The notes beneath the pieces are model-generated. The model saw nothing but the letters and a program-made list of their open reading frames with translations. It was not told the origin of the DNA and did not search any database. DNA of 46,457 bases from contig JAAELO010000288.1 of assembly GCA_024226555.1 (NCBI GenBank), forward strand, positions 1 through 46,457, read 5' to 3'. This document shows, piece after piece, positions 8,132 to 15,564 of this stretch. A program made the position numbers and the translations under genes. The stretch is from Desulfobacterales bacterium (lineage in GTDB: Bacteria; Desulfobacterota; Desulfobacteria; Desulfobacterales; JAAELO01). Within the stretch, counting starts at the first letter, position 1; every line of letters starts with the position of its first letter.

Positions 8132-9436
8132 ATGTTTTCTAAAAAAATAAAAATTTCATCTGGCATAAGCGATTTTGATCATTATCTTGGTGGACTTTTT
8201 ATAGGTGATAATGTCATTTGGTATGATGATGCAGGTAGCCTTGCTTCAATCTTTTGTATGAATCTGATTGAAACTTCCTCTTTACATAATAAACACTTGA
8301 TTTATGTAAGTTTTGACAGATCACCTAAAAATTTACTTAACTTTCTTGGGCCTTATGCTGAAAATCAAAACCTTACAATTTTAGATTGCTTTACAATGGG
8401 TAAGGGTGATGGGTCTGAGGTTTTTAACAGATTTTATGAGAAAGATGGTGCTCAATGGCCCTATCAGGTCATAAAAGTAAAAGAACCAAAAGATCCTGAA
8501 AAAGTTATGGAAGCTATTTATGGCATACACAAAACAAAAGAAGGTGATGTTCGGTTTATTTTTGAAAGCCTCACAGGAATGCAGGATTTATGGGGCGGAG
8601 AAGATCATATTCTAAAGTTTTACTCCCATTCATGTCCCAGGTTATATGAACTTCAAACTATCGCATATTGGGTTGTTGAAAAAGGGGCCCACTCCAATAC
8701 ATTAAAAGCTCATATCAATCAAATAGCCCAGGTTGCAATAGAACTTTCCATTAACAGGGGGAAGTCCTCTTTAACTATTCTGAAAGCAGAAGGTCGTACT
8801 ATTAATTCTCTTAATAAACCCCGAACTTTCTATAACAAAGGTATCGATGTTGAATTTCGAGAGGATAATAAAAAAAGTACAGGGAATATTGATATTGGTT
8901 TAAGATTAAAAGAGATGAGAGTAAAAAAAGGGTTTACACAGACCGAGCTTGCAAAAATGGTTGGTGTAACACCAAGCAATATTTCACAGGTTGAAGGAAA
9001 TCTCATTTACCCCTCTCTTTCAGCACTCTTAAAAATTGCTGAAACTTTATCGGTAAATATTAAATACTTTTTTGAGGGTGTTTCTGATGAAAAAAGCAAA
9101 CTTGTTTTTTCTCAGGTAGATAGCCTTGATGTAAGTTTTTCAGATTTTCCCAAGGACAGTATCAGAGGAACTCAACTAACACCAGCTCACCTTGACCTCA
9201 AAGCAGAACCTTATATTATTGAGATTCTACCTGGAAAAAAACTCTCTTCTCATTTTTTTAAACATAAAGGGGAGGAAGTTGGTTATATGCTTTCAGGCAA
9301 ACTGAATATTACAGCTGAAAATTCAGTATATACAGCTCGCACAGGTGATCTTATATACCTCTCAACGAGTATGCCATCACAGTGGAAAAACCCGGGACCA
9401 GATGAAGCTAAAGTTCTGTGGATAAAAATGAAATAA
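8132..9436 (+). CDS. KaiC-like/XRE/cupin fusion regulator
   Basis: A 434-residue protein with three parts. Residues about 8-235 resemble a RecA/KaiC-type ATPase domain, opening with SSGISDFDHYLGGLFIGDNV, but the Walker A loop reads DDAGSLAS and lacks the Lys-Thr pair, so nucleotide hydrolysis is doubtful. Residues about 256-312 are a clear XRE helix-turn-helix (KGFTQTELAKMVGVTPSNIS). Residues about 355-430 are a cupin sensor domain (HKGEEVGYMLSGKLNI). It probably represses or activates nearby genes in response to a small ligand. It faces the glutamate synthase gene tail to tail across a shared terminator. The target genes are unknown. Confidence 0.88.
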   Translation: MFSKKIKISSGISDFDHYLGGLFIGDNVIWYDDAGSLASIFCMNLIETSSLHNKHLIYVSFDRSPKNLLNFLGPYAENQNLTILDCFTMGKGDGSEVFNRFYEKDGAQWPYQVIKVKEPKDPEKVMEAIYGIHKTKEGDVRFIFESLTGMQDLWGGEDHILKFYSHSCPRLYELQTIAYWVVEKGAHSNTLKAHINQIAQVAIELSINRGKSSLTILKAEGRTINSLNKPRTFYNKGIDVEFREDNKKSTGNIDIGLRLKEMRVKKGFTQTELAKMVGVTPSNISQVEGNLIYPSLSALLKIAETLSVNIKYFFEGVSDEKSKLVFSQVDSLDVSFSDFPKDSIRGTQLTPAHLDLKAEPYIIEILPGKKLSSHFFKHKGEEVGYMLSGKLNITAENSVYTARTGDLIYLSTSMPSQWKNPGPDEAKVLWIKMK

Positions 9437-9476
9437 AAAAGGCCACCTGTAAAAATATACAGATGACCTTTTGATT
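9437..9476. terminator. Bidirectional intrinsic terminator
   Basis: A stem-loop between two convergent genes: AAAGGCCACCTGT pairs imperfectly (G-U pairs) with ACAGATGACCTTTT around a short A-rich loop. A-rich and T-rich flanks are present on both sides, so it can serve both strands. Confidence 0.75.
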
Positions 9477-9493
9477 CTTATTTTAATTTTTTT

Positions 9494-11131
9494 CTAACCA
9501 TTAAGAATTTTCTTTGCAATTTCATCATTATAATCTGAAACATGAGGAATTCCTGTTTCCACTGCAGTTTCTCTGTTTCCAGAGAACAGGTCTTCTCTTG
9601 ATATCTGATCCAATGAAAATTTTCTGGCCCCAGCCATTAACTGCTGGATTCCACAAGCAAGCTTATCAGCCATAGTCCAGAAAGCGATAGCTCCGTATGG
9701 AATATTCTTCATCTCATCCTTACCAATTTTCTTCTGCACATCATGGTAAGAAGCAAAAATTTCTTCTGCGCTGTTCCCAAGGGCTGAAACAGATTTTGGA
9801 AGTTTATCCCAGTTTCCAAATACTTTGTTTTTTCTTTCAGGGTGTAGAACACCTTCGATATTTGAACCAAGGTAACCTGGAATCATTATCGCTCTACCCA
9901 TACATATCAGTTTTGTAAAAGGAGCTCCCAGTGCCAGCGACTTAAACATGCTGTCTTCAAGTGCAAAGCCTCCTGCAAAAGACATATCAACAACTTTTTC
10001 ACCTTTTGCCGCTAGAATACTTGCATATTCGTACGCTTTTGCGTGAAGATTAATTGAAGGAACGCCCCAGCTGTGCATCATATTCCATGGACTCATACCA
10101 GTTCCACCACCAGATCCGTCTATTGTAAGAAGGTCAAGTTTTGCATCTGTGGAAAATTTAATCGCCATTGCAAGCTCTTCCATTCCGTAAGAGCCTGTTT
10201 TTAGAGAAATTCTCTTGAAACCTAAGCTTCTGAGGTAATCAACACTCTTCATAAAATCTTCACGAACAAGATCAGATGTATCGATATCAGTTCCGCCAAG
10301 TCTGCTGTGACGTGCGAATGAACTAATAGCACCGGCATTAAATGCTTCCTGAACTTCAGGTAATTCAGGATTTGGATCAACAACATATCCACGTTTCTTA
10401 AGGAAAAGGGCATAATCAAGTGATGTAACCTGAATCTCACCACCAATATCTTTAGCTCCCTGCCCCCATTTTAACTCAATAATACACTTGTTCCCATATT
10501 TTTCAGCTACATATTCAGCAACACCATTTCTTGTATCTTCAACATTAAGTTGAACTATAATAGCGCCATACCCATCATTATATCGAAGATAGGTATCAAT
10601 TCTTCGTTCAAGCTCAGGAGCTTTAAAAACTCTTCCATTTTCAATCTCTGATTCACGGTCAACACCAACAACGTTCTCACCGATAACAACAGGTATACCA
10701 GTAAGGGAACCACCTATAGCAAAAGAATCCCAATACTTGGAGGCAATAAATGTAGAACCTAAAGCGCCTGTCATCATAGGCATTCTAATTTTGGTTTTCA
10801 TTTCATTACCAAACTCAGTTTCAAGATTTACATTTGGAAAGATACAATCATCTGGATTATTAGTTAAACCTTCGGAAAGACCGTTGGAACCATAAGCATG
10901 ACCCTGAATTCTTAATGAGTTGTATGAAACACCAACGTGCGTTGTGTTGTTACTACCAGCAGTAATCTTACCAAAACTTCTTGGATATAATAGTTTACGT
11001 CCAACAAGACCGGAAAGCCAGGTTTCACATTTACCCTGACAATCTGCTCTACAAAGTGAACATAGACTTGATTCACAAGGGTTACCACGATTGACTGTTC
11101 CTAAAGCATCATTTATTTTCGAAAATCTCAT
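9494..11131 (-). CDS. Glutamate synthase FMN-domain subunit (archaeal-type GltB)
   Basis: A 545-residue FMN-binding glutamate synthase family protein. It covers the central FMN/2-oxoglutarate domain: KCIIELKWGQGAKDIGGE, LLTIDGSGGGTGMSP and the barrel end SFAGGFALEDSMFKSLALGA. The N-terminus has a cysteine cluster C19-x4-C24-x2-C27-x3-C31-x3-C35 that could hold an iron-sulfur centre. The amidotransferase and GXGXG domains of full-length GltB are absent, as in split synthases. It would make glutamate from 2-oxoglutarate with ammonia supplied by a partner such as the product of the gene at 12387. It has a GGGAG ribosome site and lies behind an ANTAR-type leader with terminator. Confidence 0.92.
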   Translation of the reverse strand: MRFSKINDALGTVNRGNPCESSLCSLCRADCQGKCETWLSGLVGRKLLYPRSFGKITAGSNNTTHVGVSYNSLRIQGHAYGSNGLSEGLTNNPDDCIFPNVNLETEFGNEMKTKIRMPMMTGALGSTFIASKYWDSFAIGGSLTGIPVVIGENVVGVDRESEIENGRVFKAPELERRIDTYLRYNDGYGAIIVQLNVEDTRNGVAEYVAEKYGNKCIIELKWGQGAKDIGGEIQVTSLDYALFLKKRGYVVDPNPELPEVQEAFNAGAISSFARHSRLGGTDIDTSDLVREDFMKSVDYLRSLGFKRISLKTGSYGMEELAMAIKFSTDAKLDLLTIDGSGGGTGMSPWNMMHSWGVPSINLHAKAYEYASILAAKGEKVVDMSFAGGFALEDSMFKSLALGAPFTKLICMGRAIMIPGYLGSNIEGVLHPERKNKVFGNWDKLPKSVSALGNSAEEIFASYHDVQKKIGKDEMKNIPYGAIAFWTMADKLACGIQQLMAGARKFSLDQISREDLFSGNRETAVETGIPHVSDYNDEIAKKILNG

Positions 11132-11204
11132 TTCTCACATCTCCCAATGTTTAAATTAAAAAAGAAAAAAACTAACGATTAATATTTAAAGGGAGCTGTA
11201 TCCT

Positions 11205-11256
11205 TAAAACACAAAAAGGCATCTGCCCTTTTATTTAAGGGATACAGACACCTTTG
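11205..11256 (-). terminator. Leader terminator upstream of glutamate synthase
   Basis: On the minus strand an 11-bp stem (AAAGGTGTCTG with CAGATGCCTTT, all positions pairing if two G-U pairs are allowed) continues into an inner CCCTT/AAGGG stem. A TTTTTGTGTTTT run follows. It stands between the ANTAR-type hairpins and the synthase start codon, the position expected for a regulated intrinsic terminator. Confidence 0.85.
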
Positions 11257-11269
11257 TCATTTTATTTTT

Positions 11270-11313
11270 TTACATCAATGTAATATTATTTTGTACGCCA
11301 TTGTACAGAATAA
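11270..11313 (-). promoter_or_regulatory. Dual-hexaloop ANTAR target RNA
   Basis: Two adjacent minus-strand hairpins with six-base loops. The first (plus positions 11292-11307, stem extended to 11286-11313) is TGTAC-AATGGC-GTACA. The second (11270-11283) is TTAC-ATTGAT-GTAA. Both loops have A at position 1 and G at position 4, the published recognition rule for ANTAR-domain antiterminators. They precede a strong terminator and the glutamate synthase gene, and a GAF-ANTAR protein is encoded immediately upstream on the same strand. The match of loops, order and context is seen; binding is inferred. Confidence 0.82.
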
Positions 11314-11500
11314 TAGCAAATTATATATAATAATTTATGAGATATTTTATTAGCACTACTTATCCGCTGTGTCAAGCTGTTATGATGTTTTTAGTGTATG
11401 TTAATTAATGAGAATCATAAACTTTGATGATATTGTATTTTAAAGAATAGTTAAATTTGAAAATTATTTTAAATAAAGAATATATTTAATATTGTGGTTA

Positions 11501-12214
11501 CTAATATAGCTCTTCAGATATCAGGATAGCATCTGCAATTTGACGTATTGTTTTTCTTGAATCCATACTTCTTTTCCTGATCCATTTATATGCCTCATCA
11601 CTTTTCATATCGCGTCTGTTCATCAAAACTTCCTTTGCCCTGTCCAGAAGTTTTCTTGTTTCAAGTTCCTCCTCAATCACCTTGGTCTTAACCATCAATT
11701 CAGTGTTTAAAATAGCAACAGCGGCCTGATTGGCAACTGCAGTAACCATATTAATCTCAGTTGAGGTAAAATTATGTGCTGTAGAGGTAAAGCAATTTAA
11801 GGCTCCAATAACCTGCTTGTTTTTTAGTTGAAGTGGGACTCCAATCATCGAAACCAGACCTAATTCTGCAGCCATCTCTTTCTCTTTGAAAAGATCGTTT
11901 TCTATAACATTCTTTATAACTATGGGAATTTTTTTGGATACAATGTTGCCAACAACACCTTCATTCATATCAAGAGAGCGATCCTTCACATATTCAGGTG
12001 AAATTGACTGGGTTGCTTTTAGCCTGATTTTAGGAGGAACTTCGTCATCATCAACAAGCCATAATGAGCATATTTCAACTTCTGTTACTTTTGCTGTAGC
12101 CATTACAATGAGTTTCAAAATGTCATCCAGGTATAAATCTGATGTAATAGCTCTACTGATATCTGTTAGAGCCTTGATGTATAGATCAAGTGTTTTGTAT
12201 TCTGAAGTATCCAT
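11501..12214 (-). CDS. GAF-ANTAR antiterminator protein
   Basis: A 237-residue cytoplasmic regulator. Residues about 15-165 form a GAF sensor domain (EGVVGNIVSKKIPIVIKNV, VSMIGVPLQLKNKQVIGALN). Residues about 180-235 form an ANTAR RNA-binding domain (LLDRAKEVLMNRRDMKSDEA, DSRKTIRQIADAILISEEL). ANTAR proteins bind paired hexaloop hairpins in nascent RNA and prevent termination. The gene lies just upstream of such a leader and of the glutamate synthase gene, and is divergent from the amidotransferase-like gene, so control of glutamate synthesis by a nitrogen-related signal is the simplest reading. AGGG sits only three bases before the ATG, and the start lies within a possible TATTCTG/CAGAATA stem. 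Confidence 0.92.
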   Translation of the reverse strand: MDTSEYKTLDLYIKALTDISRAITSDLYLDDILKLIVMATAKVTEVEICSLWLVDDDEVPPKIRLKATQSISPEYVKDRSLDMNEGVVGNIVSKKIPIVIKNVIENDLFKEKEMAAELGLVSMIGVPLQLKNKQVIGALNCFTSTAHNFTSTEINMVTAVANQAAVAILNTELMVKTKVIEEELETRKLLDRAKEVLMNRRDMKSDEAYKWIRKRSMDSRKTIRQIADAILISEELY

Positions 12215-12302
12215 GGACCCTAATGTACAGAATAATAGGGTATTTTACAATACCATATAAATGTTATTTTTCTATTTTTAGATATTTATTCATAATATTG
12301 CC

Positions 12303-12335
12303 TTGACATTAAGTACAACTAATATTTATTAATAT
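12303..12335 (+). promoter_or_regulatory. Possible sigma-70 promoter of the amidotransferase-like gene
   Basis: A perfect TTGACA (12303-12308) is followed after 17 bases by TTATTA, with a TAATAT a few bases further. The -10 match is weak, so only the -35 is convincing. It lies in the 172-bp divergent region and points to the gene at 12387. Confidence 0.4.
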
Positions 12336-12386
12336 TTGTTATAGAAATGCCATAAATTTATAATTCAATCTGGAAAGAATAAAATA

Positions 12387-13502
12387 ATGGGAAAATTATT
12401 AGCTATTTCTTCTGACGATTATAGAACTCCAGTGGATGGACTTAAAAGTCTGAGTGCTATGAGCGAAGAGTTCGATTCTAACTCTGTCACTGGTATTCTT
12501 TTAAGAGATCTTGGTGGACCATTCAAAACATTGAAAAAATATCCAGTGTTATCAGGTGTTTTTACAAGAGAAGGTATTAGAAAACTGGATATATTTATGC
12601 TTGAAATGGGCTTTATGACAAAATATAAGGTCTCATTTAAAATAACTAATAATAAAAATGGTGATATACCACAAAGAGATGTATATCTGATTAGAGTTTA
12701 TGATTTTCCTTATAATTGGGATAACATAACATCAACCGAAGCTGAATCCAAATTAATGGATATCTGCCTTGAGCTTAAAAGAATGAGTGAAGAAAAAAAT
12801 GATATGACCGTTTTCTCTTTCTGGCCCGATGTTATATTAATGAAAGAGATAATATCACCATTGGAAATAATAGAACATCTTGAACTGGATAGAGTAGAAT
12901 TCTCTGCAAAATTGATGATGTTATATGTTAATGAATCAAACGGGTTTGATAAAAACCTATACTCTTTTAATCCATCTTTTCTTCAGGGTTATGCGTCAAT
13001 GAATAATGGTGAAAATAACAGTTACATTAAGAATAGAGATTTCTTATCATCAAGAAAATCTTATAATTATTGTTCATCAAGATCAGAGACTCTAACCCAA
13101 ATCCTACACTACTATATTTCTGCACTTGAGCTTGAAATAAAAAACATCAAACATGTAATTTCACCTTTAACAGGAAAAGAGCTTAAAGAACATCAGGATA
13201 GTAATTTTCTTACTATGCTAAAACACTCTTGCAGAAGTATGAGTATTGATGGCGCTCAATGTTTAATAGGCAGCCTTCCAGACAATACTCTTTTCCTTAC
13301 AAAGGATGCAAAAAGTATTACTACATGTGTTGTCGGTACAAAACCTGGTATTACGGCTTTTTCCTCTGAAATAACAGGACTTGAAAAGCTACTGCCAGAT
13401 AGGGATAAAACACAAGACTATCAACCTGCTCATGATGAATTAATAGTTCTTAATCCAACAAATCCGGAAATGGAAATTCACAGTCAACAGAATAGAATAT
13501 AG
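12387..13502 (+). CDS. Glutamine-amidotransferase-like glutamate synthase partner
   Basis: A 371-residue protein resembling the class II amidotransferase subunit that accompanies split glutamate synthases. Recognisable stretches are GILLRDLGGPF, FLQGYASMNNGENNSYIKNR, RSETLTQILHYYISALEL, DGAQCLIGSLPDN and LEKLLPDRDKTQDYQPAHDE. Family members would deliver ammonia from glutamine to the FMN subunit. Class II enzymes use a cysteine at residue 2, but here the protein begins Met-Gly-Lys with no cysteine in the first hundred residues, so glutaminase activity is doubtful. A GGAAAG ribosome site precedes the ATG. The stop TAG spans the junction with a repeat terminus at 13502. Confidence 0.8.
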   Translation: MGKLLAISSDDYRTPVDGLKSLSAMSEEFDSNSVTGILLRDLGGPFKTLKKYPVLSGVFTREGIRKLDIFMLEMGFMTKYKVSFKITNNKNGDIPQRDVYLIRVYDFPYNWDNITSTEAESKLMDICLELKRMSEEKNDMTVFSFWPDVILMKEIISPLEIIEHLELDRVEFSAKLMMLYVNESNGFDKNLYSFNPSFLQGYASMNNGENNSYIKNRDFLSSRKSYNYCSSRSETLTQILHYYISALELEIKNIKHVISPLTGKELKEHQDSNFLTMLKHSCRSMSIDGAQCLIGSLPDNTLFLTKDAKSITTCVVGTKPGITAFSSEITGLEKLLPDRDKTQDYQPAHDELIVLNPTNPEMEIHSQQNRI

Positions 13503-13722
13503 GGAACCTGTAATAGAAAAAGTTGGATATTCAGATCCAAGTTCATTTAGTCTTTTGTTTAAAAGACTAACAAAATTAACTCCAAAGGAGCATAAACAGC
13601 AGTTTTCGATAAATAAAAAGTTCTGAAAACTAAACCAGGTTGGATCTATAAAAAAATGAATTGTAATATTAACTTTTATTTTGAAATTTTTTGGTTTTTC
13701 TAATAATTAGTTATAGGTTCCC
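13502..13722. repeat. Repeat termini bracketing a gene fragment
   Basis: GGGAACCTGTAATA at the left and TAATAATTAGTTATAGGTTCCC at the right match the two ends of the MITE-like family, but the interior is not the usual one and instead includes an AraC-type fragment. The four-base flanks (TATA and TTTA) differ, so this may be two element remnants joined by deletion. Confidence 0.65.
13513..13626 (+). pseudogene. C-terminal remnant of an AraC-type regulator
   Basis: One short reading frame (13522-13626) ends in VGYSDPSSFSLLFKRLT followed by KLTPKEHKQQF and a TGA. This is the last helix-turn-helix of an AraC/XylS protein (compare the usual GFSDPSYFSRLFKK and TPSEYR patterns). No start codon, first HTH or sensor domain is present, and a repeat terminus adjoins it directly. 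It differs clearly from the AraC gene at 78-893. It is therefore the tail of a lost regulator gene. Confidence 0.75.
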
Positions 13723-13822
13723 TTTAGAGTTTTAAAAAATGTTTAAAAGCATGGTTGTGTAACACAATAAAAGAATTGAAATCGGCCATGATATAGGCAA
13801 ATTAGTAAAGGTTTAAAAAATA

Positions 13823-14686
13823 ATGAAAATACATACAAGAAAATTCATATACAATATTCCATGGAATCTGTTCGTAATTACCCTTGGTTGCTTAATGCTT
13901 GCAATTGGGATTAACTCTGTTGTCATACCTCACGGACTTGTTACAGGAGGCTTTTCAGGTGTCGGAGTCTTACTTTTCTATTCCACCGGGATTCTAACAC
14001 CCGGTATATGGTTTTTAATTTGTAATATACCGGTATTCATACTTGGATGGATCTTTGTAAGTAAAAGATTCCTTCTCTATAGTCTATATGGGATGATTGT
14101 CTTAACTATTTTTATAGATTATGTTTCAATCAATATTCCAATTCAGGACAAGATGTTAGCAGTTCTTGCTGGTGGTTCAATAATTGGGGCAGGAGCAGGT
14201 ATAATCTTTCACTCCCTTGGATCTGCTGGTGGAAATGATATTATATCTATAATGCTAAATCAGAAGTTTGGGATTAGAATAGGTACCTATAACTTTATAT
14301 TCAACTCAGTACTATTTGTTTTAAGTCTTGGAATCTTAACTATAGATCTTTTTATTTATTCCATGGCAATGAGTTTCATAACTTCCCAGATTGTAGATTA
14401 CTTCCTCAGTATTTTTAACCAAAGAAAAATGGCACTTATTATCTCTAATAAACCAGAAGATACTGTGGCCCTTATTATGAAAAAACTTGATAAAGGGGCT
14501 ACCTTTCTTCAGGGAAAAGGAGCATATACTGGAAAAGACAAGAAAATCATTCTTACAGTTGTTCACAATTATCAGATAAAGAGGCTTGAAGAAGTTGTTT
14601 TTAGTGTTGATCCTGATGCTTTTCTTATAACAGAAAATACTTTTAATGTTATTGGTAAAGGGTTCTCATTCAGGAAAGTTTATTAA
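13823..14686 (+). CDS. YitT family membrane protein
   Basis: A 287-residue protein with the YitT organisation: five or so N-terminal membrane helices with the DUF161 signature (VVIPHGLVTGGFSGVGVLL and LGSAGGNDIISIMLNQK), then a cytoplasmic DUF2179 domain from about residue 205 (MALIISNKPEDTVALIMKKL, GATFLQGKGAYTGKDKKII). Biochemical function is not established for the family; a transport role is often supposed. An AAAGG site lies ten bases before the ATG. A mutated copy of the sequence encoding its C-terminal region lies at 16341-16438. Confidence 0.92.
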   Translation: MKIHTRKFIYNIPWNLFVITLGCLMLAIGINSVVIPHGLVTGGFSGVGVLLFYSTGILTPGIWFLICNIPVFILGWIFVSKRFLLYSLYGMIVLTIFIDYVSINIPIQDKMLAVLAGGSIIGAGAGIIFHSLGSAGGNDIISIMLNQKFGIRIGTYNFIFNSVLFVLSLGILTIDLFIYSMAMSFITSQIVDYFLSIFNQRKMALIISNKPEDTVALIMKKLDKGATFLQGKGAYTGKDKKIILTVVHNYQIKRLEEVVFSVDPDAFLITENTFNVIGKGFSFRKVY

Positions 14687-14696
14687 TATCTCTATA

Positions 14697-14857
14697 GGGA
14701 ATCTCTAATAACCTCTTTTGGCAAAATACATTGTTATTTCCAAAAATAAAATGTAATAAAATCGGCTCATTATTTTTTGAAATGCAGAGAATTTATAAAA
14801 CTGAAAGCTTTTATAAACGCTGTATTTCATCCAAATTATAAATTATTAGAGGTTCCC
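14697..14857. repeat. MITE-like repeat, long form (161 bp)
   Basis: Complete copy with exact TATA duplication (14693-14696 and 14858-14861). It lies between the yitT gene and the Crp/Fnr gene. Confidence 0.9.
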
Positions 14858-14892
14858 TATAATAATTTCAAATTAAAAACTTAGGAATAAAA

Positions 14893-15483
14893 TTGATTGA
14901 ATCTGCTAAGATGTCTTTAACTGATCTATTGAAAAAAAAGGTATTTCAAAACAACTCTGATGAAAATAAAGGGTTAAAAGAACTTACTAACCTTTTTAAG
15001 ATAAAGAACTATTCCCGGAAGGAATTACTGGTATTAGCAGGAGAAAGATGGAAAAATGTTTACTTCATTAATAACGGATCCATAAGACTTTTTTATACTG
15101 ATATTGAGGGCCGTGAGTTTAATAAAGGTTTTTTCAGTGAAGGAGATCTTGTTTGGCCTGTAGCTCCATCTGCTCGCAAGAAAGAAAGCCTTTTTAGTAT
15201 TGCTGCTTTAGAAGATACTATCGTTTCACAATGTAAATTCTGTGATTTCTATTCGTTATTGATGAAATTAAATCTTTGGGAAAAATTTGCTTTACCCTAT
15301 GCAGAAAAATTTTCAGAGGATAAATTTCAGAGGGAATATGAGTTCCTAATGCTTTCTGCAACTGAAAGGTATAAAAAATTCTGCAAAGATCATCCTAAAC
15401 TTAAAGATAGAATTCCTGATTACCAATTAGCTACTTATCTTGGAATAACAAATGTTTCCCTATCCAGAATAAAAAACAGATAA
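14893..15483 (+). CDS. Crp/Fnr family transcriptional regulator
   Basis: A 196-residue regulator. Residues about 35-125 form the cyclic-nucleotide-binding-like beta-roll (GERWKNVYFINNGSIRLFYT, FFSEGDLVWP). Residues about 150-196 form a short Crp-type helix-turn-helix (LMLSATERYKKFCKDHPKL, DYQLATYLGITNVSLSRIK), in the compact form common in Bacteroidota. The cysteines at Cys78 and Cys81 (QCKFCDF) are not in the Fnr cluster arrangement. The TTG start is chosen because TTAGGA lies eight bases before it; an in-frame ATG follows six codons later. It probably regulates the SDR gene 82 bases downstream, through palindromes in the gap. This is inference. Confidence 0.9.
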   Translation: MIESAKMSLTDLLKKKVFQNNSDENKGLKELTNLFKIKNYSRKELLVLAGERWKNVYFINNGSIRLFYTDIEGREFNKGFFSEGDLVWPVAPSARKKESLFSIAALEDTIVSQCKFCDFYSLLMKLNLWEKFALPYAEKFSEDKFQREYEFLMLSATERYKKFCKDHPKLKDRIPDYQLATYLGITNVSLSRIKNR

Positions 15484-15485
15484 TT

Positions 15486-15499
15486 TTAACATATGTTAA
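15486..15499. promoter_or_regulatory. 14-bp palindrome upstream of the SDR gene
   Basis: TTAACATATGTTAA is a perfect palindrome directly after the Crp/Fnr stop codon. It could be an operator for the flanking regulator, but its short AT-rich composition makes chance possible. Confidence 0.35.
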
Positions 15500-15524
15500 T
15501 TACAGCTTTTTAAATCTCCAATAT

Positions 15525-15560
15525 CCTCCTGAACATTAAACTAATGTTCATAAAAGGAGG
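15525..15560 (+). promoter_or_regulatory. Hairpin that pairs with the SDR Shine-Dalgarno
   Basis: TGAACATTA (15530-15538) and TAATGTTCA (15542-15550) form a perfect 9-bp stem with a three-base loop. Outside it, CCTCCT (15525-15530) can pair with the AGGAGG ribosome site (15555-15560) of the SDR gene. The inner repeat could instead be a DNA operator. Either way it sits where it can control expression. Confidence 0.6.
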
Positions 15561-15564
15561 TACA

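Noticed and set aside
12340-12360. Second ANTAR hexaloop leader before the amidotransferase-like gene
   Set aside because: The possible hairpin has a five-base loop and mismatched stem, and no terminator follows.
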